The position numbers and the translations under genes are program-made. Shown here piece by piece: positions 22,460 to 33,720 of a DNA stretch of 64,000 bases. The DNA is from Aphelocoma coerulescens. Taxonomy: Eukaryota; Chordata; Aves; Passeriformes; Corvidae. Location of the stretch: contig NC_091016.1 in NCBI RefSeq assembly GCF_041296385.1, forward strand, positions 16,157,497 to 16,221,496, in the 5' to 3' direction. Numbering within the stretch: position 1 is the first letter of the stretch; each line of letters opens with the position of its first letter. The notes beneath the pieces were generated by a model. The model was not told the DNA's origin and did no database searches. It saw only the letters and a list, made by a program, of their open reading frames with translations.

Positions 22460-23171
22460 TTGTTCTTGTCGTTGTCATCGGAGCCTTTCTTTCATCCTTT
22501 TCCAAGCTTTTGGTCCCCTTCCTCCAGGGTAATCTTTTTGTGTCCTTCCTCAGCCACTCGGTGGCCTTTGGCAGGGGGGGTTAAGCAACGCGAAAATTTC
22601 AACAACAGCTCCTGTTGCCAACGGCAGCAGCCCCTTCGAGAAGCCGGAGCTGCCAGCCAGGCCCGCGTGTGCTTTGGAAAGGGGAGCGGTTTGCAGGGAC
22701 GCAGTGGTCGCCCCGCTGCAAAAGCTGGGAGGAAATCAGAAGCGGCAAAATGCCATTTCGGCTCAAGCCCCGCCCAAATACTTCTTCATCTTTCCCCTCT
22801 GCTCCAAGATAGGCAGGCAGGGCTGGACTCCGGCAAGGTTCCAAGTTCTTTGTGCTCCCTGGCATCAAAGGGATCACGATGGAAACTCTCGTAGGCAGTA
22901 ACTGCGGTACAGCTCCTGAAGGAAAAAAGGAAGTGTCACGAGATGGGACATCCTTCTTGTCTCCTTTGTCTCCCCAGGAGCCCGAGAAAGAGAAATGCCT
23001 GCAAGGGCTTTATCTGACTCCTTCCCAGCCAGCCCTTCCCTCCTCGCTCCCGGGTCTCGTTTGCTCCGCAGGCCTCATTAGCTCGCTAAACTCAGAGGAG
23101 CCCCGGTAGGAAAAATCGCTGCCTGGCGTGGCGCTGGTTGATCCCTGTCTCATCTTGATTCCATTTGCCCT
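22460..23171. other. Intergenic, nothing recognised
   Basis: Moderately GC-rich with short open frames on both strands. No domain, repeat or splice structure recognised. Confidence 0.4.
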
Positions 23172-23592
23172 GCTCCCCACCCCCCGCCCCAAAGAGACCA
23201 AAGCATCCCCCACAGCCCCACGGTGCTGCACCAGATCCCGGGCACGTGGCCTCCTCCAGTCCTTGGCGGCCTCGGGGAGGCTCCAGAGCCCTGTGTGCGG
23301 GACAGCTGCTGCAGCACCCACCGCTGTGCCTGGGGGCAAACAGCGCCCAAGGAGCGGCTGCGCAAGTTCAGAGTCTGAAGCAGAATCCCCGGTGCACGCA
23401 AGTGAGAGCTGGGATTTCAGGGGCTGCCAGGAGACGCTGAATTCCTCTCCTCGCTGCCCTTTCTAGCCACGGCCACGCTGATGCAATCGGAAGAATTGCC
23501 CCTGCCCAGGCAGCTCTCAGGTAGAAGACTGGCTTTTGCTCCTCATGTTTCTGAGGGGCTAGCTGCCAATTCCTCAGGTTTTCCTTCCAATT
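23172..23592 (+). repeat. 421-bp direct repeat, right copy (partner 16710-17130)
   Basis: Same sequence as 16710-17130 with a few substitutions. Here the left flank is not PIM exon 2 but unrelated sequence ('gattccatttgccct'). Confidence 0.93.
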
Positions 23593-25064
23593 TCTGGAGG
23601 AAAAACTCTGTGTCACTTGGCTGCGTGTGTTTGCTTAGCTATGGTTTAAATCCCAGCCTAGTAAAGCCTGGGAAGGCTGGCATGTGTCAGGGAAAACTAG
23701 TCTGTGAGCTTATGGGGTTTCCTGCCATCACCAGCAGAGTGATGTGTCCTTTGGGGATTCCTCTGGAGACAAAATTAGGCATCTGCTCCCTCCTGCAATA
23801 TTCTCTTAGATCTTTCTAAAATATCCTAGAAAAGACAGTGAAACTTCATGTCTACTTGCACACCCACTGTTTGAATAGGGGCATTTTTGTCTGACCGGGC
23901 AGCCGCGAGCCGGGTGCCTCCTCCCTCCCCTGCCGCAGCTGGAAAAAAAGTCGCTATCTCTGTGTGACCTTGAACAAGCTGCAAACTGCTTTGAAAAAGT
24001 TTTGCTCAGTTTTTCCTTCCCCTTCTCAGGCTCAGTTTAAAGGCATAAAAAGGCACAAAAATTAATTTCTGGGCATAGGGCAGCGATAAGGAATACACAT
24101 CATAAAGTCACCCCAAGACACTAGTATTTCTGAGGGAAATTTTTTTACACCAAACCAGCTGGAGTCATCAAACAGCTGACCTGGCGTTTCGAGACATGGG
24201 CCAAGGGGGAACCTTTCAGTGTGTTTGGTCAAGGCCGGGCTATGCTCAAGGCAAAGGTGTGTCAGTGTACTCGGCTCCTTCTCTCCTCATGGTGTCCGGC
24301 AGGCACAGGAGCCCACAGCTCCTGCAGAAACCATCACGGCACTCCGTGGGAGCAAACTTGTGTCCAGTCCTCACACAGAGCTCTGGTGTCCAGCACTGCA
24401 CCTCCTTGGAATGAGGAATTGTTGCAGTGCTCTTGGAAGGAGCTAAGGAGGTTTGGCCTTCAGATCAGCTCCTTCCTAGCTCCTGATTTGCTGCCCTGGC
24501 TAAGCTGCTGCCTGTGGCAACACTTGGTTCAGCTGACAGCCCTGCTCTGCTGGCGGGCAGCCATTGCAGGAGCTTTTGCTGGGGTCATTGAACCTTTCAG
24601 ATCTTCCCAAGGAGAGCTAAGGAGAGAACTTGTCAAAGGAGCATTGCCTGGGCAAAGCTTTTAACATTAAATCTTTTCTTTGTGCTCACTACCATGCACA
24701 GTAAATATTTGAGGAAGCAAGCTTCCTGCTCCAGAAATTCCTCCAATCAGTCAGATTGCCAGAAAGAAAATGCAGATTTGAGATGTGTCATCTCACTTTA
24801 ATTCATTGTATAGAGAAACACAGGAGCACTTCTTGTGAGCTGTGTGTCTAACCTAAGTGACCTTGCCACCAAGAACTGAGAAAAGTGGGGAGAGATGGAA
24901 TCAGTGGCACAAGGATCTGCAGTAGGATTCTCCCGCAGGCCTGAGGAAACTGCCCCGGGGTTCCACTGGGCCATGGCTTTTTACATCAAAACTTCATGCT
25001 TCACGCTGGGGTGGTGAATCTTCCCTGGCCTTGTCAGGCCACACTGTGATCTCAGAAATGCTTG

Positions 25065-25271
25065 TTAGGCCTCAGCCTTGATGAACAGCCCCTGGACTAA
25101 GCTCCTCTTGAGCTTGCCCAAAACACTGAGTGCTCCCAGGAACTTGTGCTGTCTAACCAGATCCTGGGGTTTTCTATGAACAGTCTTGGAAACTACTTTT
25201 CTTGCCTGAATGCCATAACATCCTTCTTCTCGCACTTCCAAAGACAGGCTGCTGACCCAAAGTGCGGCCAT
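25065..25271 (-). CDS. 68-aa open frame, copy 3
   Basis: Same predicted peptide as 8733-8939. The flanking sequence differs at scattered positions, but no substitution is seen within the frame. Function unknown. Confidence 0.22.
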   Translation of the reverse strand: MAALWVSSLSLEVREEGCYGIQARKVVSKTVHRKPQDLVRQHKFLGALSVLGKLKRSLVQGLFIKAEA

Positions 25272-25575
25272 GAGGAAGCATTTTATGACTGAAGCCCACT
25301 GTCTTGTGGCCCATCAACAGCGGCCCAAAAGGAAGCCCTCGAAGCTCTCCTGGACCACAGCAGCTGCCACTGGCAACCTCCAGTGGGGCCTCTCAGAGCC
25401 AGCGAGCTCAAGTTTCCTGTACTCACAGGATCGTCGATCAACAATGGATCCTGGGCCAATCCCCCCACTCCTCATGGCCCCAGTTTAACTACTGTTAAGC
25501 TTGAGTGCTGTTAAGCTTTTAGGCCACATTCCTTTTCATCCTTGTCCTTTCTCTCCCTTTGTCAAAACCCGTCTA

Positions 25576-25578
<3 letters not shown>

Positions 25579-25609
<31 letters not shown>
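25579..25609. repeat. (AC)15 microsatellite
   Basis: Expanded relative to (AC)8 in copies 1 and 2 at the orthologous position. Confidence 0.95.
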
Positions 25610-25613
<4 letters not shown>

Positions 25614-25749
25614 TCTCAGTTCATGTCTGGTTTGATTGACTGCATTTTGTTTGTTGCTTTTTTCCCTTGTTGTGCCTTAAAGGACTAGTAAGTAATAGTG
25701 TGAATGTTGCCAACAAATTTTGTTGAGCTGTTACTTCATATTCTGCACT

Positions 25750-26185
25750 AGTTTGAAAACAAACCAGTGAGAAATCACAAGACAGAACTGTAATTTAATA
25801 GGAAAATGAAAATAATTGCAATAGTACAAGAACACTGACAGAGTCAGGATACAACCTGACACCCTGTTAATCAGGGTGGTGGTAGCAGCCCAGATGAAGT
25901 GGTCCTATTGAAGCAGTGATCCTGTTGAAGGGTCTGGTCTTCGGCTGAAGGTCCAGTAGTAACTCTTATCCTCTGGGAACCCAGGAGGGAAGAGCTGCTT
26001 GTGCTTCAATCCTACCTGATTATATCCAGGTGGGAATGCTTGGCTCCTCCCCCTGGGTGGAGCATCTCCCAAGGGGCTGATGTAATTCTGTGAGTCATGC
26101 AGTGGGTCATTGCTTGCCCATTAAACAGAGATAGCCTCCAGAGGGATTTAGCAAGGATGAGTCATGGTAGGAGATAACAAACACA
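25750..26185 (-). mobile_element. LTR-like element, copy 3
   Basis: Paralogue of 9410-9840, carried by the segmental duplication and not an independent insertion. Confidence 0.5.
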
Positions 26186-27203
26186 GCCCCATCTCTTTTA
26201 ACAGCTTGTGAAGGTGACAATAGAATACATACTGTTGGTTGCATCTTACACTGTAACCTAGGACATATTCAATCTGGTTTTACTGATAACCTTGACAGTG
26301 AATTTTTAAGCAATCTCAGACACTCGTTCATAACAAGCCTTGGGAGCATGAGCTACAGGGCTGACATTGGAAAGCAGGAGAATCACTCTAAAGTGACCAG
26401 TTTAAATGTCCATTTCATTTCTCTTCTATTTATTTCACTCGATTAAGCCAAGCCAAGCTTTTCTTGGAGGCAGAATGTGTGTGGGACGTACTACGCCATT
26501 ATCCCATAACTCTGGGCTGAATGGCACCCAGGCTGCAGTACAGATTTGAGGAACCCTTGTCACCTGTTCAATAACCTCACAGTTCACTCATCCTTCTGCA
26601 AACAAGTCGCAAACAACGCTGTTGGACTGCTGTCCTGGGTAAATATACATACAGATGCCTTTTCCAAAGCAGTGCCTCTTTTGCCAGTGAAATACACGTC
26701 CTCTTCTTACCTATGGAATTGTGATTGAAGACACCTCTGAGCCAGATCTGTCTGAGATTGCAAAGGAGCAAAGCTTTGGGATTTGGGCACATTCTCTTTG
26801 TTGCTTTGCTCAGGCCTTTTGTGAGCACAGAATACATTGAGGCAGAAAACTGTAGACTACACAGGATCTTCTGGGTCCATTGTCCCCCAAACATGGTAAT
26901 AGGTGGCCCCATTGGAATGCTAACTAACAAACAGCAGCACAAATGACATGAAGAAAACATGGCAAAAGAGGAAGAGGAGAGGCCCTGTGAGGAAAGAATA
27001 CCGTGAGACAGTGGCTTGTTGAGTCAGCTGCACTCTGACAACCTCTAGGCCAGCAGGTCTCACATTCTCAGCTTGTTTTTTTTAAAAATTATTTTATTTA
27101 AAACTGAAAAAAAACCCCTCAAAATAAAAGATATACAGTTGAAAATCTATTTTCAAATTTTAAAATATAAAATTACAACACATTTATTCAAACCTACATC
27201 TAC

Positions 27204-28135
27204 ATGTCAGAACATATGTACATCTGTAACTACAAAGCCTAATGTAAAAATCCAAATCTTCAAACATTCTTCAGACAGGCAGAACCCTCTTCCTGAGCTT
27301 GAGGAAAGAGAGCTCTTCTGGACAGGAGGCAAGGGCTTTGACGGTTAGGGAACATAGGAAATGTCCAAGGAAAACTTCTTGATAAGACTGTACCAGTCAT
27401 GCCTGCAAAGTGGAGACACAAAATATAAGAGAGGCCGCAATGCAAACCTAAAGCATCTGAAGCTACGTATTTAATGGGACAGACCACCTGGAAACTTCTA
27501 AAGAGCTGCACAGGGAAACACGCTCCTGCCAGCAGCCACTTGAGGCAGACCAGGGAGACACCCTGACCCACTTCCAGAGAGCCAGCACAGGAACAGCCTG
27601 GCCTCTGGGCTGCCCTGGGACAGCAGGGAGCCCAGAGCCCTGTGCTTTCCAGGAATGGCTCAGCTGCACACGCACCCTCCTGCTCCTCTCCCGGCCCCAC
27701 AGCTGAGCAGCCCTACAGCTACACGGGGCACTGGGAGCTGCACAGCTCATTGCAGGGGGCACATGCAGGGCAGAACTGTTCCCTGGCAATGTGCCCAGGC
27801 TCTCTAGGCTGGCACAAGAGCCTTCCTCCCGCCAGACAGCGGCCCAGCTCCCGCCTTACCTCTTTGTGAGGCTGAGCCATGCTCAGCCTTCACCGTGTCC
27901 TCCCTGGCAGTGACCCCGGGGGCAGCGCTGCTCAGCTGCCCCTGCCGGGGCTCCTGGGCCAAGGCCCCCTGAGCAGGCTGCGAGCGGAGACCTGCACTGC
28001 CAAGCCTGGGGGTCTGCACAGCATCCTTGCAGCCAGGCAGGGGCGGAAGGGCACCAGGGTGGGGAGGCCACACAGGGCCCTCCTTAGGCATGGTCTCCAT
28101 CCACTTCTTCCTTGAGGTTTTGTCTCCAGAAGAAG
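27204..28135 (-). pseudogene. Frameshifted copy of the small Pro-rich gene
   Basis: Exon 28135-27860 is nearly identical to 11784-11509 and open. The next exon has lost one base near 27391 ('gactgtaccag' against 'gactgtagccag' in copy 1), shifting the frame just after MTG so that YSLIKKF is replaced. Another change creates TAA in the ancestral frame. The AATAAA signal survives. It is most simply read as a dead copy. Confidence 0.7.
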
Positions 28136-28270
28136 CTGTAGATCAGGTACAAGGGAAGAAGTGAGTTAGTTCAACTCCCACCTTTACAATCATGGGTGAG
28201 GCATTCAAGGGGATATTTAAATATTGAGAAGATCCCTTTTATTTTTCATGAAACTAGCATCACTATAATT

Positions 28271-30424
28271 GCTCTGAACTCTATGGAGCTGGCAGGACAG
28301 GAGAGAGACATTCCACTACTTTTGCTTCTGTGCTGCTCATAGCTCATCCACTACATTGGGATCCCTTTCCTTCCAAACAGTTGGCAACCCACAGGGGTCT
28401 CTAGAATTTGACAATTCAGCCTAGGAAGTAATTGCTTTCCCAAGCAAGTTTTCAAGGCCTTTGTTTCTGTAACTCCCCCTCAGTTCTCGGCTGGGTTTTG
28501 TTGGTGGTTTTTATTTCTCTTTACAACAAAGGCAGTGCTGGGACACAAACAATGGCACCCCATGTTAGAAGCTGCAGAAGGTTTGCACTCCCCATGAGAT
28601 GTCCCCAATACTTAAGTAGCCTGTATCTGTTGGGAACAAACGGCTCATCCAAACATCCCACTTTTGCTCTAATTCATTGTTCCAGGCATTTATTGCTTGC
28701 TTTCTTTTCTGCAAAGAAACTGGAACCCAACACAAACATGACCTGCCTCAGAATGTTTCTGATCATGGCGGTTCCTGACAATTCAAAATTTTCTCAATGG
28801 AAGTGGCATAGGGCAGGTCATAAAAAGAAGACCTGTCTTAAATCTGGATTTTTTTTCCCCCTGTAGAACGGTCAGGTCAATATTAAAAGAGATAGCTCAT
28901 TTCTACTCCAGAATTAATCCAGAAATGCCACCTTACATACTCAACAATACTTCTCCCTAGCTGCATTCAGCATTCCAGCTGCATATCAGCAATTACGGAG
29001 TCATTCCAAAGGGGCCTTGCCAAGGATTTGGCAGAACTAACCCTGAGGCAAGGGACCAGTGGATCTGATCCCTTTTTCTGCATCAGCAAAATTGTTCCTT
29101 CAAATCTCACCTCTCCTATCATTCCACGCCCAGAGATGGCAAAGGAACAACAACACTGTCATTGAGGCTTTGAACTTGAAAGCAGGGGCTGACACACATG
29201 CACCAGACACCGCATTTTGTCTGGCACAACTCTTCTTGTCAGGGCTCAGGCAAGGCAGGGAGGGGGGACAGGGCAGAAGCCATCTCCTCCCCCAGCCTCA
29301 GCCTGCACTACTGACACGGGCAGAGAGAGTCGGGGAAGAGATTTGCCATCGTGAACCTGCCATAGGTGGCTTTAGGCTTGTGCTGTCAGAGGATGACAAA
29401 CTCTGGTCCTGCATAGGCTGCATCCATTTGGAAGTCTCCTTCCCCTTAATTGGAACATTAACAAGGCCTTTCTGTCTAAGGAGGTTTCCCTATTTCTCCC
29501 CATGCAAAACCAGGCAATGTCCATGAATCTCCTTCAGATCGCAAAGGCTTCAGCACAGAAACTGCCCCAAGGGAAGGTGTCCCCCTTCAAAGGCAGGAGG
29601 AAGGAGTGGGAACATTTCTCCTTTCATGCTAAATGTCTTTTTTTCTCTACTAATTATGACCTTAGAAAGGGTGCAGGGAGATGAAAGGCATGTGCAGGAT
29701 GGAGAGGAATGTTTTCTTTTCCTGTGGCACATTTCCCAAGCCCCAAGGTACCAGTGCAGCTCCTGGAGTAATTTTCACTGCACCACCGGAGCACACTCCC
29801 AGTGACCAGGCTCTGGGAGAGTCCACTGAGCCCATCAAGGAATTGAAAGGGATTCGAAGAAATTTAAACCAGGATGGTTTTCAACCAAACTGTCCCAATG
29901 CCACCCCTGGGTCAGCATTCCAATGGTCATTTTAGGGACAGACATGCCCTGTACCTACTTGCATGTTCAGAGTTCTTCTCTTTGCTTCTGCTGCTGGATC
30001 TTGGCCTTGAGAAAATGGAGGACAAAAGAACATATGAGCAGGTAGAAAGAGAAGGGCATGGAATGTGTGTAGCATCAAAGGAGGCAAACCTTCTTAGCAA
30101 GGTCCCCCTGATGAAGGAGGAAATGCAACACATAAACCCAACTGCAAAACTGCAAACCAACCCAACTGCAAACCCAGTTGCAAAGCTGATGAATTGTCCT
30201 TAAGCTTTCAGTTGCTGGAGTCCCACAGAGCTTGCCAAGCTCCGGCTGAAACACAGCAGTCATTCTTCAACTTGCATCAGACCTGCCCAGTTCTCTCCTT
30301 TTGGAGCCAAGTGGCTCCTACAGCCTCTGTGAAGCAGCAAGAGCTGCTGAGCTGAGACACAAGTCTGTATGGAGGGCAGCTACTTTTGTTCTCCTGACAA
30401 AGCTTGACTTTGCCTGCTCATGCC
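28271..30424. other. Non-coding stretch
   Basis: Parts (28440-29090) are diverged copies of 12930-14110. The rest shows no recognised gene. A short CAACTGCAAA-type repeat lies at 30138-30185. Confidence 0.4.
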
Positions 30425-31024
30425 TTACACTGGTGACAGTCTCGGGCTACATGGGGTCATAGCACTGCTCTCTCCTGAGAATGACAGTACACCTGCTTGC
30501 TCTTTCAAGGACAAAAAGGCCTTTTCCAACTCAGCTGCTAGGTAAGGATATTCAGATTGCACTTTAAAAGCCCTACGGATGCTTTTCAATTGGAATGATA
30601 CTTCTGTGACTCCTTCCTTATCCTTGTCACTAGGATAAGCTTGACAGCTACATTTTCTCACACCTATATCCAAGCTAATATCTTTGCATCAGGTACAGTC
30701 CTATAACTCTTCTCTAGCACCTTGCCCTCTTTGATCTTAAGCCCAGATCGAAATACTAGACATCGATCAGATTATACATCTGTACCCCAAGTTTTATCTG
30801 GGCTCTGGTTTCACGGTGGAGGCCCAGGCACAGAGAAGTCACGCCTGACATTTACAGAAGCAGCACCTGAATTTGCAGACACCTCCTCAGTAGCCAATAT
30901 TTGCCCTGACATATTCTCATGGCCGCAGAAGTTGACAGTCAAGGATCACAGTATTCAAAGAACTGCAGTATCCAGATCCATGCAATACAGTTCCCAAATG
31001 ACACCACAAACACCACAGAGGGAA
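30425..31024. other. Two unrecognised open frames on opposite strands
   Basis: A minus frame at 30425-30673 (contains SEYPYLAAELEKAFLSLKEQ) and a plus frame at 30722-31066 (contains APEFADTSSVANICPDIF). Neither matches a family I know; both could be parts of old repeats or exons of unknown genes. No splice model could be built. Confidence 0.2.
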
Positions 31025-33720
31025 TCAGCAGCCAAGTCCTCTCCTCCAGCAGAGGACCTGTTTTGAGGAGCTCTTAAGCCCTGCCTCCTCTTCCCCACAA
31101 CCACCTCTGCTCTTAGGGCATATGGTGTTGGGTTTGCCATTGCGCTGGATCACCACAGATGGGCAAAATGGGGAATACACGGAGGTTTGCCTAAATACAT
31201 GGGAGACATGACTGTGGAAAATAACCTCACAAGACTGAAAGAGCGAGAGGAACAGCACACTGGAGCAGAAGACACCTTGGCTTACCTCATCTCCGGGGAC
31301 TCCTGGAAATCCAGCTGCAGAGAGCTTGGGACAGACGCTGCCGCACTGCTCACAGGGGGACTCACTGCCTTGCGTATTGGGGGGATCAAAGGTGGTCCCA
31401 ATGACCCCTTCTTCATATCCCCACCGCTGGAAAACAGCAAGGAAGCCTGCAAAGAGTAGAACACAGTACTCCTCAGATCAAGCATCCAGCCTTGCCCCCA
31501 TTCATGCCTGAAGACATTTAGCCATGCTGTTAGCTGGGACCTGGCAGAAATGTCAAACTGATGGAGCAGCTTGGTCTAGGACAGGGAATGGAAAGGGAAG
31601 TGGTGAGTGAGAGACCATGTCCCACATTTGCCACTTCTATCCCTGTGCTCACTTCTCTGGAAATAAGGCTGGATTGCCAGCTGGCATCCACATGTTTGGC
31701 ACCAAGATGTCCTGTGGTGCCACTGCCTCCACTGGCCTTTTGGATCGTATGGGAATGGGCTTGGATCCCTGTCCCTAAAGCACCTAACATCCAGTGCTGA
31801 TCTCCAGCCAAGTCCCCACAAAGCCATTCTGCAGGATGTCCAAACCTGCTTTTCTCAAGCCCCTCCTTTCTGCTGCTGCTTCCCTTCCCTCGTACAGTTC
31901 CCCAGCAGCCTTTGAGCCCCGATGCTGCTGAGCTCTGGGGATGCTCGGTGCTCTCCAGCTCCCACACATCCATCATCTCAGGCTCACTGGCATTTAGGAA
32001 GATCCACAGAGCTCCCTGCCCTGCTGCTCTCTGGAAGGCCTCTTCCTGCCCAAGTTGCTCCAGGGCCCCCATGCCATGTCCAGCAAGGTGGGTGGAGGCA
32101 GCGGGGGCAGATGCACACCCTTCCTTAGTATCCCATTGTCCCTGGCACAGCTAAAGAGCCAAACCAGGCCCTGTTCAAACTTCAGCGGAAGGATCAGTTC
32201 CTGTCAGGGATACGCTGGGCCCTTTCTCAGCAAGGTTGGAATCAAGTACACAAGCCTTGGGTTGGACATTCTGTTTACCAAAGCTGTTGTTCATCCGCCT
32301 CCTCCTGCACCCCATGGCAAACCCAAAACAACTGCAGGTCCTGGCCCTGCTGCAAAGGCAATCGTGGGGGTGGGCTCTGGACTGCTCTCCCCATGGCCAC
32401 CTGCCATCCCTTCCCTCTGGACAAAGCTATGCACGATTGCACAAAGCTGCCCAGAAGCTGATGAAGTCTAGAAATAGCATCAGAGACAACTGGGCACAAG
32501 GGCATGCCTGTACAACTCAAAAGCTGACACAACCTGGAACTGACTTTGCAGGACTGCCTGTTCCAGCAAACACCTTTCTCCGTCCAAACAGGACACAGCT
32601 GACAGAAAACACCACCAAGACACAGAAATGGTTCACACATACCCGTAGTTCACTAAATGTAGAAGGATTGGTTCACAAGATTGGCCAACTTCAGCTGCTC
32701 TGACTGCCTGTTGGTGTTTTCTCAGCCATAAGACAGAGCAGGAGCCACAACAGAGCCCCAAAACCATGCAAAGACCTCCCCTGCTACTGATACACGCTGA
32801 GGACATGACGCCTGCACTACACACCCACTGCAAAGACAGCCTGAAGTGCAGTGTCCTGCTGAGCTCTCCCTTTGCTCAGCTGCTTCCCTGGGCTCACACC
32901 ACAGCAAAAGCTCTCAGAGCTCTGCCTACAGCACATAAACTGGAAATCCACCAGACAGGACTTAGGTTGGTCCTTACCGTATGTCCTTTTCCCTCTGAAC
33001 TCAGCTCCTGCTGTTTTCTTCTGTCATCACCATTGCCAGTGATAGTTTTCCCATTCTCCTGCTCTCCGCTACATATTTTGTTGGTGTTAGAAGAAGGAGA
33101 GCTCTTCTGGATGGGAGGCAATGGCTTGGAGGGAAGGAGCATAGAGGGAGATGCCACGGTAAACTTCTTGGCAAGAGTGTAGCCAGTCAGTCCTGCAAAA
33201 TGGAGACACAAAATATAACAGAGGCCACAATGCCAACATAAAGCATCTGAAGCTACACTATTTCATTGGAGAGATTCCCAGGTAACTTCTAAAGAGCTGC
33301 ACAGGGAAACACGCTCCTGCCAGCAGCCACTTGAGGCAGACCAGGGAGACACCCTGACCCACTTCCAGAGAGCCAGCACAGGAACAGCGTGGCCTCTGGG
33401 CTGCCCTGGGACAGCAGGGAGCCCAGAGCCCTGTGCTTTCCAGGAATGGCTCAGCTGCACACGCACCCTCCTGCTCCTCTCCCGGCCCCACAGCTGAGCA
33501 GCCCTACAGCTACACGGGGCACTGGGAGCTGCACAGCTCATTGCAGGGGGCACATGCAGGGCAGAACTGTTCCCTGGCAATGTGCCCAGGCTCTCTAGGC
33601 TGGCACAAGAGCCTTCCTCCCGCCAGAGAGCGGCCCAGCTCCCGCCTTACCTCTTTGTGAGGCTGAGCCATGCTCAGCCTTCACCTTGTCCTCAATCGGA
33701 AGTTGCTTCAGGCACCCCAT
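31025..33720 (-). CDS. Four-exon gene with Met-Gly-Cys start, N-terminal part of the TOGARAM2-like unit
   Basis: Exons 33720-33651, 33192-32978, 31446-31286 and 31190-31025 join with matching phases to give a 203-codon frame ending in TGA. It starts MGCLKQLPIEDKVKAEHG, continues LTGYTLAKKFTVASPSMLLP, then KPLPPIQKSSPSS, and an ...LGPPLIPPIRKAVSPP exon. Acceptors are strong at 33193 ('ttttgcag'), 31447 ('ctctttgcag') and 31191 ('tatttag'); donors are gtaagg and gtaagc. The product is Pro/Ser-rich and probably disordered, with no TOG domain. Gly2-Cys3 would suit N-terminal lipidation (inference). The final exon may have an internal donor that I missed, so the true gene could continue. The ATG lies only 127 bases beyond the stop codon of the TOGARAM2-like gene on the same strand, a head-to-tail arrangement. 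The link to the TOGARAM family is by position and repeated unit, not by a diagnostic domain. Confidence 0.5.
31988..32072 (-). CDS. Paralogous first exon (MGALEQL...)
   Basis: Reads MGALEQLGQEEAFQRAAGQG... and ends at donor 'gtgagc' with a one-base overhang, the same phase as the MGCLKQL exon at 33720-33651. The upstream 100 bases also match the leader of that exon ('aaggaagggtgtgcatctgc' against 'aaggaagggtgtgcacctgc'). It is therefore a duplicated promoter plus first exon, lying within the second intron of the 31025-33720 model. It may be an alternative first exon for the exons at 31446 and 31190, although the phase does not fit the former directly. Confidence 0.4.

Larger units (their letters stand above)
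24128..28270 (+). repeat. Segmental duplication A, copy 3 (partial)
   Basis: Collinear with 7370-11920 of copy 1 (offset about 16.33-16.35 kb) but lacking 7420-7843. It is more diverged than copies 1 and 2 are from each other. Weaker homology continues beyond 28270 to segments of 12930-14110 (for example 28440-28890 and 28900-29090). It contains copies of the 68-aa frame, the LTR-like element and the small-gene 3' exons. Confidence 0.9.
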
